A stretch of DNA of 64,000 nt from Branchiostoma lanceolatum (taxonomy: Eukaryota; Chordata; Leptocardii; Amphioxiformes; Branchiostomatidae), in assembly GCF_035083965.1 (NCBI RefSeq), contig NC_089726.1, positions 8,561,501 to 8,625,500 on the forward strand. Reading direction: 5' to 3'. Numbering within the stretch: position 1 is the stretch's first letter; each line of letters starts with the position of its first letter. Positions 35,325 through 46,833 of this stretch are shown in pieces. The notes beneath the pieces were generated by a model. The model was given only the letters and a program-made list of their open reading frames with translations, had not been told where the DNA came from and did no database searches. A program made the position numbers and the translations under genes.

Positions 35325-35652
35325 TGCATGCCTGTGTGCGTAGGTGTGTGTGTGTGTGTCTGTATATATTTTGTAATTCTCACACTGACATTTTAAAGAA
35401 AAAATTGAATATCCTATCTCCCTTTCCCCTGCAGTTGGGAACAAGTGCGACCTGTCCCACATCAGGACGGTGCCCATCAGAGAAGCCAGGGACTTTGCCA
35501 AGCAGAGATCCCTGCACTTCTTCGAGACCTCCGCGGCGGACATCAAGAACGTTGACGACGCCTTTGAGAGGCTGATGACAGAAGTGTACTATTCTGTGAC
35601 AGGCACCAAGCCTGAGGGGGACAGTGGGTCATCAGAAGAGGAGTTCTATTGA
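30391..35652 (+). CDS. RING / B-box / coiled-coil protein fused to a Rab11-like GTPase
   Basis: Nine exons join in frame: 30391-31017, 31584-31679, 32356-32612, 32987-33105, 33485-33559, 33719-33827, 34133-34264, 34868-35013 and 35435-35652 (1779 nt, 592 residues). The RING has ligands C10, C13, C25, H27, C30, C33, C62 and C65, with a long loop as in TRIM9/TRIM67. B-box 1 is at 108-147 and B-box 2 at 163-196. A helical, probably coiled-coil region follows (about 205-340), then an acidic linker. A Rab domain occupies about 410-575: P-loop GDSGVGKS (416-423), switch I threonine T441, WDTAG (463-467), GNKCDL and ETSA. Overall it reads most like Rab11. The switch-II glutamine is replaced by aspartate (D468), and the tail SSEEEFY has no prenylation cysteines. 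A likely role is a GTPase-regulated ubiquitin ligase, by analogy with the ARF-type fusion TRIM23; this is inferred. All splice sites are GT-AG. Confidence 0.9.
31725..31840. mobile_element. MITE fragment in intron 2 of the RING-Rab gene
   Basis: Contains CTCCCTTGGCTGG, TTCAGTCTATTTG, CCAATTTCTACTATT and AGGAGTCTGGTAGAGAC. These blocks recur in the same order in the element at 62596-62800, so the two are copies of one dispersed family. The left arm here is shortened. Confidence 0.6.
35165..35370. repeat. TG-rich microsatellite in the last intron of the RING-Rab gene
   Basis: About 200 bp of imperfect (TG)n with TGCATG, TGTCTG and TGTATG interruptions, inside the intron 35014-35434. The cysteine-rich and histidine/threonine-rich open frames over it on both strands are artefacts of the dinucleotide run. 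Confidence 0.95.
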
Positions 35653-36994
35653 TGAAAATTAAAACTATTGATCAATATTTGCCAAAAAGGGTGAATAATT
35701 TGCCAAAGGAGTTAGCTGGCTATTGAGTTACACATTGGCAGATCATGAGTCTATACGAATTGCAGATCATGAGATCTACATGTGTAAGCATGTAGAAGTT
35801 TGTTTTTGTATATCTATGTACAACTCAATTATCAATGAGATATGAATGCTACACATGTGTGTCTGTGTTTTTGTTATCTTCAAGGCAAACCACTAAGAAA
35901 CATTTTGAACTGTTTTGATGTAAAACAACAGATTTCATGACATCATTAAGGCCTATATCAGAGGGAGGTTAAAGGTTAAAGGCATGCTTCTGAATGACAA
36001 TAGATCGCTCTACTCCCTCCTGAGCTATGTTTCAGAACAGCTCTAACTATTTATAGTCAAACTATGCTGTACAGCATAACGAGAAGGACAGAAAGTTTGT
36101 GTTGTTGACATCTGCATGTGTCTCTTGTGATGTGTGTAGTTGATATCATTTTACATTCCCTCTTTGTGTCATTAGGGAATAGATAAAGTGTTTGTTCTTC
36201 ATTGATGTGTATACTTTTGGTGAAATCTAAAATTAAACTTTACACAGTGTAAGTTTTCACTTCATCTAAAGTGAATTGAATTAGCAGTAATTTCCATCTA
36301 GCGCATTGTACATTTTCCTCTACAAAAAGAAATTTTTGAAAAGTGCCTTCCTTCTCTTGATCAAAAGTCATTACAAGACTTAAAAAGCCAATACCAATGT
36401 CCGTTATACATTTACAAATGAAATCTACAATTCTACAACCTGAGTTGTAGTACATGTTTTGGTAATAGTTGGGTTTCTTGCTGCCTTTATGCTGGTGATG
36501 TTTGAGGAAGTGTCAATGTTTATTTATTCTGCCCTTTTTGGCATCATGTCTCTCAGAGGTGGCATAACCATGTCCCAGAATAATCAGAAACATACAGTAA
36601 CAATGAAGGATAGGTGTAGTAGGAATATGAAGTCAACATTGTGACCCAAAATTTACTTACAGCTTACATGTTCTGTATGTTACTATATGACTATGTATCC
36701 ATGACATCTATGTGCCAAAAAACAAAATTGGCTCTACAATCAATTTTTTACATGAAGAAGTAATTCAAATTTTTCATATTCTGCAGGTTAAACCTTGTGT
36801 TTGAACATTGCTGATGTTTTCATCTGCCATGAAACAATATTTCTTTATTTTTCTTAAATGTTTCCTCTAGTTAGAAAGTTTTGTTGTTTTTTGGCATTTG
36901 TGAGAAACTTTGCCAAAGAACCTTTCCAGATATTCTATATGCTGCAGCTCTAAGGAAAGAGCTATTATAATAACGTTTTGCTATGGAAATGTGG
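35653..36994 (+). other. 3' flank of the RING-Rab gene
   Basis: AT-rich non-coding sequence. An ATTAAA at about 36232-36237 is a possible polyadenylation signal. Short frames (36240-36455, 36459-36644) look like chance. Nothing else is recognised. Confidence 0.45.
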
Positions 36995-37717
36995 TAGAGT
37001 CAATTCCATGTCACCGAGAGGGTTTTCAGGTAATATTGCTAGTGAGTTCAAACAATTTTAGATAAAAGACTATTCCAGTCAAAATAGTTCTAAATTGTTC
37101 AAACAATCAAGAATGAAAGTTTGAACATGTTTGAACTTATATATATATGTTGGAACTATTGGGAAAATAATTGCACAAATATCTCTTTATTTAGAACAAT
37201 TTTCAAACATCTATGTGATTGTTTCACTGTTCGAACATGTTGGAACAATTTGCATCATTTTTCAAATGGTAGATTTGGGTTATTGCCCCCATAAAAGTAG
37301 GTGCTAATCGCACTCTATTGTCCGCCTCTGTATATTTTTAGATTTCACGTCTGGACCTTTCTCTTGAGGTGTCTATACATGGCACCCAGGCCTAATCCCC
37401 TATACTTTGAAGGGATGTGTGAATTGCCCTGTTCCCATCCCACTGACCCAGTTATACCATGTTGTTATAATGTTGGAACATGTAGGAACAAATGATCAAC
37501 CTATTTTCCAACAGTTTCGAAAATAATACAAATAACATGTGCAATGTTAGAAATTTGTCTAACATGTTGGAACACAGCAGAAACTATTTAGAACATCAAA
37601 TGAATGTTGGAAATTGTTCTAAACAGTCACTTATCTCCCTTAAATTGTTACAAAGGTTTTGCAAATGTTAGAACAAAAGGCAACAAACACCCTCTCGGTA
37701 ACGTGGAATTGACTCTA
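36995..37717. mobile_element. 0.72-kb inverted-repeat element flanked by TA
   Basis: TA at 36995-36996 and 37716-37717 brackets inverted ends: GAGTCAATTCCATGTCACCG at the left, and GAGTCAATTCCACGTTACCG when the right end is read inward. Both continue AGAGGGT. A TA target would fit a Tc1/mariner-like non-autonomous element. The interior is AT-rich and carries four GAACATGTnnGAAC-like sites (37123, 37233, 37476, 37561). No transposase frame is seen. Confidence 0.75.
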
Positions 37718-39281
37718 GTACGATATGTTTTCATTTTTGCCATATTGTGTCATACTTGTATTTGATTTGATAGTTGTGTGCAATAGAACCGTACGACTTG
37801 TGGAGCTCCCCCCTGTATGTGTATGCCAGACGTTGTGCCATAGGTTACGTATACTGCATGGCTGAATACTGTAACGTTACATCCTTTGAGCAAGGGTGTA
37901 GCTGTTTGTACAATATACCGCATTGATGATGACATAACTTTACGTATGTCTTTCTTGTGGTGGCTGTTACCATTGGTCTTTATTTGAGGTACAAATAATG
38001 TTCCCTTCTGGAGTCACTAAGAATCAATTATGTCCTAGCATGGAAATATACCTTAATAAAAGTATATTTAAAAGCTGTTGGTCGCAAACCGGCCGTGCAT
38101 CACTGTTCTTTTGATAAGGATTGTCCATTTTGAAAACTATACCTGTGCAACTGCCTGAAACACTTGGCGACATTAGCATGCCCGTGACATAAGTGCTTGA
38201 ACGTAACATTTTGCCGCACAATTGGTAAGAAATAAGGCACGTACTTTTTAAAGATCTTATCTCAAAGAGTTACCATCAAAACATACCTAACCACATTACA
38301 ATGGGCACCAATTTATTAGCAGCTTACACCCTTTCACCATTTAAACGTTTCTGTATTACGTTACATACGCGTAGCACATGTTTTGGTTCTAGCTACAATG
38401 TAGCTATCTGTGCAACATTCTATGGTCGCTACGCGTGTTTTGCCCGTCCATTCCGTGCCGAGTTGTATATATGTTCTGGGCGACTGCACCTGTAAGCGTT
38501 GTCACTAACAACGGAGTGGCCAGGGTCAACAAAAAGACGTATCAGATGTGGAACGTTTTAATACTTACTGAAGCGCGCAAACAGTGACATTGTGTTTTGT
38601 CCAAAGCATGAAGCACTCGCACGCCTCCGGAATTCTTAAGTACGACTTTCATTACGCTTACTTGTGAAATATATGCTACATTCAGTCTACAAGGCACCGT
38701 CATTTAATTTCTGAACAATCTTAAGCTTTCGTTAATCAATTATCTAATTGTAATTGTTCAAACACACTACGCCATTCTGTTCGTCGATTCTATCCTTTTC
38801 CTGAAATCTTATAAAGGTGCTTAATTGCTTCCACTGACATAAAATACGCTTTCAAATGAAAAAGATCAAAATGTTACCGTATGAACGCAACAGAACATTG
38901 CCACAGTGATTTTACCCAAAGAAAATACATTTGCTGGAAAGTCACACTATCAAAACACGGCCAATGTTAAAGCTTATACTATCCCGGCTGCCCCCGAGTC
39001 AACCAATCAAAGGCCTGGATAGAGAGAGGTTGAAAGGACCCCCTCTGACAGCGACTCACCCGTAACCAAACACCCTCTGCAATTACACCCCGTTACAGTC
39101 GCTTCAGTTGTAAAGCCTTTATGTGTTAGTAGCCCAGCGATCGCTTCCATTGCTTCATCCGGCCCATGGAACAACCGATGACCGCACGGGGAAGTTGCCG
39201 CGTGTCTTGACTAAGAGAAGTCGCGCGCATCACAGCTGTTTGTCTTCTTAAACGTTACTGAGTCGTGGGATGTAGAGAAAG
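37718..39281. other. Intergenic region upstream of the SAM/zinc-ribbon gene
   Basis: No coding exon is supported. The last 200 bp before 39282 are richer in GC and CpG (for example 39120-39240) and probably contain the promoter and 5' untranslated region. Small frames here have no family resemblance. Confidence 0.45.
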
Positions 39282-42200
39282 ATGGTCAAACTTGTGCCAA
39301 CCACGATCGGTACCTTCTACCACCATGCGAACACGAAAACTCCAGGCACTTACAGGTGAGGTTTTGCAAACTTTCTTTAGACCCCTGTCCTTTTTTGTTT
39401 CAACCTTAAAACCTGTTTGGTTGTTGTTAAGGTTTAACGATGGTGTTGAAAATGATCACGGCGACCTATTAAAGCATTGAACTTGGTTAATTTTTTGTCA
39501 GTGCACTTGGAGAGAGTTTGCGGGTGTTGACTTTGTAACATTTTCCAATCTCTGCGGGAACAATGTAAACACGGTGCAAGTGTGTCTGTTGTAAAAGTAA
39601 CTTAAACGACGTTGCTATTTTGTTTTGCATACTCGGGGGAGCGAGAAGTAAGAGTTCCCTCAAATTCCTGTTTAGCAAACAGAAGATTTCTTAGCTGACA
39701 TGCACAGCTGGATGGAGGGTCACGAAATTCGACCTCTAGCTGCGGCCCTTTATCTTGATGTTGCGTTTATCGCCTTGTTTACACCTAAACAAAACTACAT
39801 GAACGTACACAATCGACTATGATGATGATTTTTTGTCATCTCTCCCATTTATCAACAGCGTGGCCACGAATGGGAAACCTCGAGAACCCATCACCAGCTT
39901 ACGAGAATCTATGGTGCCGTCGGATATCCGAGGGAGTCACGCGTCCAAGAAGAGTTTAGGTCTACCGAACGCCGTACCAAATGGCCACGTCAGCGGACGG
40001 TTTGGGGACAGGTCCGTCTCACGGGGGTCATCCGTGTCCATCAAGCTGCCCGAAATGGTGACTAAGTACGAGAGAAAACAGCTCATGCACGCCGGAAAGC
40101 TGCTAAGATGTGAGTTGTTTTCTTTAAGAAGCCATTGACCAGCGTATTTTTCTCGGTGCGCAATGCGTTACCAGGACGAAGACTGTAAGAGTACGCCGAG
40201 GAACCATGCGCGTGTTGTTTACTATCCCTGTACGTTCTGTATATACTAGAAACTGGAACCCACCGGTCTTTAGAAACCCCCGGATCGCCCATTGTTCGGC
40301 CTCATCCAGACACAATTACGATCGCCTACGTTGAAGGCGGGCCCAGATTTTATCACACATCACACTCCGCCCCATTCGCGAGGAGCAAGTTTTTACAAGA
40401 AAGGTTTTTGATGGTGCAACACATTAACAAGACGCCACGTACCAGTGAAATCTCCGTAGCAATTTCATTCTTACAAAGTGATATCATCAGAACAAGTACT
40501 TCAATGAAAACGTACCTTTACAGGTGTTATAAACTCTATTGGAACCGTAAGCCAGCAAAGATTTGGCATCAATATTACAAAAGTAGAAACAAGAAAGCCA
40601 CCTGTTGAATGTGCTGCCATTGTTAGCATAAAAAAGATGGGATAAACATGCATCAAGATGTTAGACACGTACCGTGTACTAGTATTTGAGCTGTCGCGGA
40701 TATTCGCGGTTGCTACGGTATCTGTTACCTTAACTTATCTTGTAATTGATGAAACCATTTCTCGGGGCAGTACGGTAGTCTATGCTAATTAAATTGTACG
40801 CACTCATGTTTGAGTATCGTAAAGCACATGTCCAAGTTGCATATTTCACAGTGTCAGTCGCGAGATAAATGTTTTGTACAGGTCTGCAATGTATTTACTT
40901 GTACACATTTTATTGGACGATAAATCGACAATTAAAAAGAATAAACATACTCTAACTCCTATTCCTTCACCACCGGGGCGGACACGTACGTTGCCTAGTT
41001 ACCGAACACATGCATGTCGCACACTCTATCGGTATACTTGCTAGTTAATTCATCTGTACACACTTTGAATTAGAATATTCCGTAGATTCAGCGCGACCTT
41101 GCTGAGATGGGCTGCAGCTGGGAGGGGGTGCAGCGGGCGGCAGTAAATAAATCAAGGTGGAAAACAATGACGGCCTGCCTCAGTGTGAACTGAAAAGCGG
41201 CGAGGATGATGATGATGATTGCGTACATTCTACTTGAAGGTATAGTTGAGATGGTACGTGACCGGTAGAATTTATCTGAACTGTTGTCCCTCCAGGGACG
41301 GACGTTGCTAAGGGCGAGGCGGCGACTCTCCCCTCCAAGGTGGAGGACTGGTCGGCTAATGACGTCAGGACCTGGCTCACAGCCAACATGCAGGAGATAG
41401 GCGTCGGGGTGGCTGACGTCAATAGGTACGTTACCATGGTTACCACCAAGATTGGACATTTGTATCATTTGCCGGAAGCACGATTGTACTTCATTATATG
41501 TATATATGCTTAACAGCATTAAGAACACGCATGAAAAGGGAAAATGAAGGGATAGAAAGGCTGGTCTTCTTCACCCAAAAAATACGGAATTATTCCTTTT
41601 CCCCTATTGTGTTCGCTTTTTCTTAATATAATTACTTAACATCATTCCTTACATGAATCTTGTATTTTATTCACATTTATTTTATGACCATTGGATAAGA
41701 AGCAGAAAGTGCTTGTATTAATCCTTTGCTCATGAAATAACAAAATAATTAAGAACAATAACAACATAATTAAATTATAGTTACGTAAAAAAACAGGTTG
41801 AAACCAATCAACAAAAGATTAATATAGTATCTAAATGAATGTTGTATGCTTTGTTCATCACGTACTTTTTGGTATTTGAGTCACTATTCTTCTTCAATTG
41901 GCAAATATGATAATACTTGATGGAGCAAAATTGTGTGTCCCCAATCATTCATTTCATATCCTCCATCCACTTCTTCCATGCAGACTGTTCAGAGAAAGTG
42001 TGAACGGGGCAGCACTCCTGGCGTACGACAAGGAGACGCTGAGAGACGACTTCAAACTCAAGCTGGGACCGATCACCACGATTCTGAAAGCTGTTCGAGA
42101 ATACAAAACAAGTATGTTTTATTTATCTCTCAACAAATGCTGTATGTGTTAACGCTGTAGACTGCTATCCGACCGTCATGATGTTGAGTCAAATGTGTTT

Positions 42201-44027
42201 TGCGGGAACAAATGCGTATGTACATGTATTGGTATTGTTCCCATTCTTTGCACTAACGACGAAGAAAGACTATCAGCAGGTTTGATAGACAATTTTCGAT
42301 CAACCAACGTTAATTTCCCAAATTAGGCTTTTCGGACATCATCATTGCAATCAAAGAGTACAGTTCTTGTTTACCAAAAGCATCCAGTGTTGTGCTTTTA
42401 CCCCTTCTCCCACATTGTCCTTTGGGCAGCTCTGTGTTGCTCATTCAGATACATTGGAATTGTCTAACGTATAACTGCAATGATGTGCACTCTCTGTTGC
42501 CGATGTCTGAGGGTTTTCCAGAATCAATGACAATGTTGTTTGTGTGTAATTTGCCCTACCGCGGTCTTAGTTTTACCGTTTGCACTTCCCAGGTGAGCTG
42601 CACATGAGACCGCGCAGCCTGGCTAACGGCCTCCCGTCCCCGGCCCCTCTCCGGCGGGTGGGCACCGTGGGCAGTCTGAGCAGCAGACCCAGCAGCATCG
42701 GGCAGCTCCCAAAGATCGGGGTCAAACCGCCGTCAGAAGCAGGTAGGATAACGTGGAACTCACGCCGGTCAGGGGGGAGGTGACACTGAATTCAAAGATT
42801 GACAGAGCAGTGCTTAGATCACTGAGATAGTAACAAGGTGGTGCAGTACAATCATTCTATTTCTTAGCGAGGGCTCTGTGGACATAGCCGTTACTAGATA
42901 CATAATACAGTGGCCATTGACAAGAAGAATAGCTAAATGTATAGTTCTTGTTGTACAGTTTTCCATAATGTTAAACATTTATGCCTTAGACATTTCCTTC
43001 TTGGTTATGTCAAGCTTTATATATCAAAGGCAATGGGATTCTTTTCGGTCTAAATCAGACCTCCAAGGCACCTCCTGCTCAGTCCCGCACAGAACCTTAC
43101 TGTATGCCAGTATGGTATGATACGAGTTTTCAAGATTTTAAGTATTTTCGTTGCAACGTTCCCCAGGTTCTGCGGGCTCCCGTGTGCGGACGGCGGACAG
43201 TTTCTCGTCCTTCGGCACCAAGAGTACAGGAGACCCGGGCAGGATGGGCAACCTGGGCGGACACAAACCCGTCTTCGATAGGAACAAGGAATGCAAAGTA
43301 AGGACATCATATTAGACCTTTCTTGGTGTTGTTGTTCGTATCATTGCGTGCCTGCTGGTGTAAAGGGCAGCAAGTTATCCTGGCTGTTTTCATGACAGGG
43401 TTCAAGTGAAGAAACATTGGGAGGGGTTACGTTGCTAGAAAATATATACGTAAAGACCAAATGTGCATGACATTTGATCTTGATATAAAGTACGACATTA
43501 GGGAGGTATTCGCCTTCACAAAATCATCATGAAAATCTCATTATTCTTTATATTGAAGAGTTTTGATTCACCTCAGAAGCTATTATTGTAGTTTCAAAAG
43601 AGTTTAGAAGAGTTAAGTTGCAGAAGAGTTAAGTTATCACATGTTTATATTCTTAGACCAATATCACCAGGTTTTGCTAACTAAATGCATGTATGTTGAT
43701 GCATGTATCATGCGAATCTACACGAACATTATTTTTGTATGGATGATAAAATGAATAAATCTGACTATAACATCTGATTTTGTTGTTTTGTGAGCTAACA
43801 TTACGTCTCTGTCTTCTCTACATCAGGTATGTAATCGGCGCGTGCGCACTGACTACTTCAAGCAGTACGGGCACCTGCTGCAGGAGCAGCGACCGCGCAT
43901 GCCCCACATCCCTCGCAGCTGTCTGAAGTGCGGCACCTGTAACGTGCACCTGTGCGTCACCTCCAAGCGGAACTGCTGGAACGCCTGGCACGAGAAGGAA
44001 GACTATTGGAAGTACAACGGTTTCTGA
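39282..44027 (+). CDS. SAM-domain protein with a C-terminal piggyBac-type zinc ribbon
   Basis: Seven exons join in frame: 39282-39355, 39859-40109, 41296-41425, 41984-42111, 42593-42742, 43167-43297 and 43827-44027 (1065 nt, 354 residues). Residues 1-108 are low-complexity and polar. A SAM domain covers about 124-193 (VEDWSANDVRTWL to AVREYKT, split by one intron); SAM domains mediate protein or RNA binding. A serine/proline/glycine-rich linker follows. The last exon and the preceding codons encode C287-x2-C290, C320-x2-C323-x2-C326-x4-C331, C338 and H343. The run CGTCNVHLC and the ending CWNAWH match the cysteine-rich ribbon that closes piggyBac transposases (Tnp_zf-ribbon type). No DDD catalytic core is present, so this is not a transposase. 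Function is unknown; a nucleic-acid-binding adaptor is plausible. Polyadenylation AATAAA is at 45621-45626. Confidence 0.82.
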
Positions 44028-44067
44028 ACGATTATTGAAAAATATCAAATCTTAAGTATAAACATAA

Positions 44068-44265
44068 AGAGTATTGGAGATTCTTTTTACACAACCGATA
44101 ATTCTCACCTGCTAACGTTTCGATGTCTGTCAGACACCTTCATCAGAGCTTCTGACTGGAGTACTGCCTCTCAGCTATAAGTAGCTCTGATGAAGGTGTC
44201 TGACAGACATCGAAACGTTAGCAGGCGAGAATTACCGGTTGTGTAAAAAGAATCTCCAATACTCT
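44068..44265. mobile_element. Near-perfect 83-bp-arm hairpin (foldback MITE)
   Basis: Left arm 44068-44150 and right arm 44183-44265 are reverse complements at 81 of 83 positions, around a 32-bp loop. Arms begin AGAGTATTGGAGATTC and end at the loop with CATCAGAGCT. It probably inserted into the SAM gene's 3' UTR and would form a long double-stranded RNA stem in the transcript. Confidence 0.9.
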
Positions 44266-44329
44266 ATGTTCTACCAACCTGATGAAATTATTTTCGGATA
44301 TAAACATAAAGGTTTCCGCCATAACGTCT

Positions 44330-44880
44330 TTGGTGATGCCATTTTAATGTAAACGCACGGTACGAGAAGGAAGATTATCGGAAAATATTTTCAGTATAGC
44401 ATCATGAGAAATATATCAGATGCTACTGAATGTCTTAGCTATAATCTTTAGTTTTGTTATTTAGTCTCATTTGTAAACGCTTGTCACGATAGCGAAAAGG
44501 AAGATACTAAGAGAACGACTGAACGATTGTCGGGAAAGAGTTAAAGTAGATGATAAAGGCATTTACCATAGGTTACAGTAAAGACCTTAGCTGTTAAGTC
44601 TTCCATGATGACAAAGGTCTTTAGTGATGCCATGGTAGTGTCATCTGTAAACGTCTGGCATGAGATTGAAGACTACTGGAAGTACAACCACTGAACCACT
44701 ATAGGTTGGTAACTGAAACACTTAAGGTAAAGACTAAAGCTAAAATATATGTCACACGGGTCACCAAAAGTTTCAGCTTTACTGGTGACATTCTACTTCT
44801 AGTTCCATCTGACGCATGGAACAAAAAGAAGGACCCCTAGAAGTACACCTGAGCGATTGCGGAAAATTATAAAGTAGAGC
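44330..44880 (+). pseudogene. Four decayed tandem copies of the SAM gene's terminal exon
   Basis: The true exon ends TGGCACGAGAAGGAAGACTA and so on to the stop. Related blocks follow at about 44350-44400 (GTACGAGAAGGAAGATTATC), 44470-44545 (CACGATAGCGAAAAGGAAGA, then CTGAACGATTGTCGG), 44640-44705 (CATGAGATTGAAGACTACTG then GAAGTACAACCACTGA), and 44800-44880 (GCATGGAACAAAAAGAAGGA then GAGCGATTGCGG). Spacing is about 150-170 bp. They carry frameshifts and stops and lack splice sites, so they are relics. Order and spacing indicate tandem duplication, not retroposition. Confidence 0.7.
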
Positions 44881-45650
44881 TGAAAAAATTTATATTACAG
44901 GTCACCAAAGTTCTAAGCTACAGGTTGCATGTTTATTTGGTGATGCCATGTTAGTTTTATCCGTAGACCGCAGAGGTTTAAAAGCATGTCGACCTCCTTT
45001 AGATTTGTAGACAACTTAGAGTTGTAACAATATTTACGTGTCGCAGTCGCAGACATGTTCTTTCAATTGCCACAAGTAGAGTGAACCGTCCAATTACTGC
45101 TAGTGTACAATTGACAACTTTTAAGGCAGGGTACGACTTATAGAAGACAGAAGTGTTCTAAGTTTTACATATGTAAGATAAGAGTGTAGAAAACAATGAC
45201 ATAGTGTTGGAAGTTTGATATAGATTGGTGTTAGTAATATAAGGGTTCATTCGAAGTTGTCAAAAAGTAAAAATATCCGAAAATTTTGACCGTGCTCTAC
45301 AGCTACTACAAAATGTTTAGATTATACGATTGTTATGTAGTCACTTTTATTGTCATGACTTCAACTTAAATTTTAGAGTGGTCGGTATAGCCTTTTATTT
45401 CGGAAAAAAATCGGATTGTTGGTTAGTGTTGGAAGGTACATTTTCAGTGTACAGTTTATTCAGATGGCACAACAACAATGTCAAGTTCATCTTTCAAAGA
45501 GTCTCTGTGATTCTAGGCCGGTAACATCTTTTTTGACCTCGATTTTTTATCATGACGTACCACGATGTACATACATGTAAACAAGTTGTAGTGTTGTTTA
45601 TTTTCACTGTATGTTGTTCCAATAAAAGTGTAAATGTAGTATACTGTGTG

Positions 45651-46833
45651 GATACGTGTCTTAATTTTCGAAAGCCTTATCAATGGATAAAACTTGACAG
45701 AGAACTTTCTTAGTCAAAGGAGGCCATGCATAGGTTACAATGGCCATAGGTTAACAAAACACATGTATGTATCAACTTATTCAAATGTCGAATAGCGTTG
45801 GAGGTAGTCCAGCTAGTAGGGGTGCAGTCATTGGTAGGACCGCTAGGGAGCGGCTCAGGCACGCTCAGATTTTATGCTAAAACATTTCAGATAGTCCAAT
45901 TTTATCATTTAGCACCCAAATATTATATAAACAGCCACATTCAAAATGTTTCCGAGTACTAGTCATGTAGTCATGGCATGATAACAGAAAGATACTGTGA
46001 CGAAATGTTATGAAATACAATATGTTAATTTGATTATACGTGTCTGGCCTTAATGTTAAACGCAAGGCAAGAGTGTTCTAGCCACTAAAAGTAAAAGTAC
46101 ATTTTGCTCCAAACAATATCAATGTATTTCAAAAACATTTTCGTAACCTTTTCATGCTAAATCTTCATTTACAACGCCAACGTACTGTCTCATATCCGGT
46201 CCTTCCAGGTACCAGTACTGAAAACAGATAAACAAACAGGTCACATTTCTGCAGCGCTACGCACGATGGGTAACAGGTCCGGCCACTTGGGAGGTCGAAG
46301 GTTAACTTATATCAGCTTGTCGAGCGTCTCTTCCGGGTGTACCGAGTACCAAGCCGAGTATCCAAGTTTGGGTCTTTCATGTCGTCACATAACAGGTACG
46401 TAAGTGACGTTACACTATATGCTGCACGCCCATATGTCTGGGCAAGGCTGTGAAGTCAAACTAGTTTCGTCAGGACCGTGAGGACAGGTAGCGTTCTCAG
46501 TGACCTGTCTCGCCCGGTGACGGCAAGGTGTATCCAGGTTGCGTCAGTTCAGGACGTGTTCTCAGTTTACGAGGACACCGTCCACAATGTGCGTGGTCCG
46601 CACTATGGCATTGGGATCGTTTAAAGCCAAACTTCCTGAATTATATTTGTTTATCAGGGTGCAGTCCTGACGAAAGAGGAACAAGGGTGCAAAACTTGAT
46701 GATCCCAAAGGTGTGTGTTAGTCAATTGATAAATGGGAAAGGGGGCACCGGAAATACGCACTGGTGGGTCGCTTATTGATCCGATGGACTATTAAACTTT
46801 CAGTTTTACGTTGTCCTGACTTCAGGCTGTAAC
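45651..46833. other. Intergenic region upstream of the FN3-DED-NB-ARC gene
   Basis: No coding exon is supported. Sequence near 46250-46560 has higher GC and may hold the promoter or an untranslated exon; TTCAG at 46820-46824 could be an acceptor just before the start codon at 46834. Short frames have no family resemblance. Confidence 0.4.

Larger units (their letters stand above)
44028..45650 (+). other. 3' UTR of the SAM gene with hairpin and exon relics
   Basis: Contains the 44068-44265 hairpin and, at 44330-44880, four decayed copies of the coding end of the last exon (listed separately). It ends with AATAAA at 45621-45626. The length, about 1.6 kb, is reasonable for one 3' UTR, but alternative ends cannot be excluded. 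Confidence 0.5.

Noticed and set aside
35087..35396. Cysteine/valine-rich and histidine/threonine-rich open frames
   Set aside because: They are translations of an imperfect TG microsatellite inside an intron.
46528..46779. Possible upstream coding exon of the NB-ARC gene
   Set aside because: The frame has no similarity and no donor that would join in phase to the ATG-containing exon at 46834.
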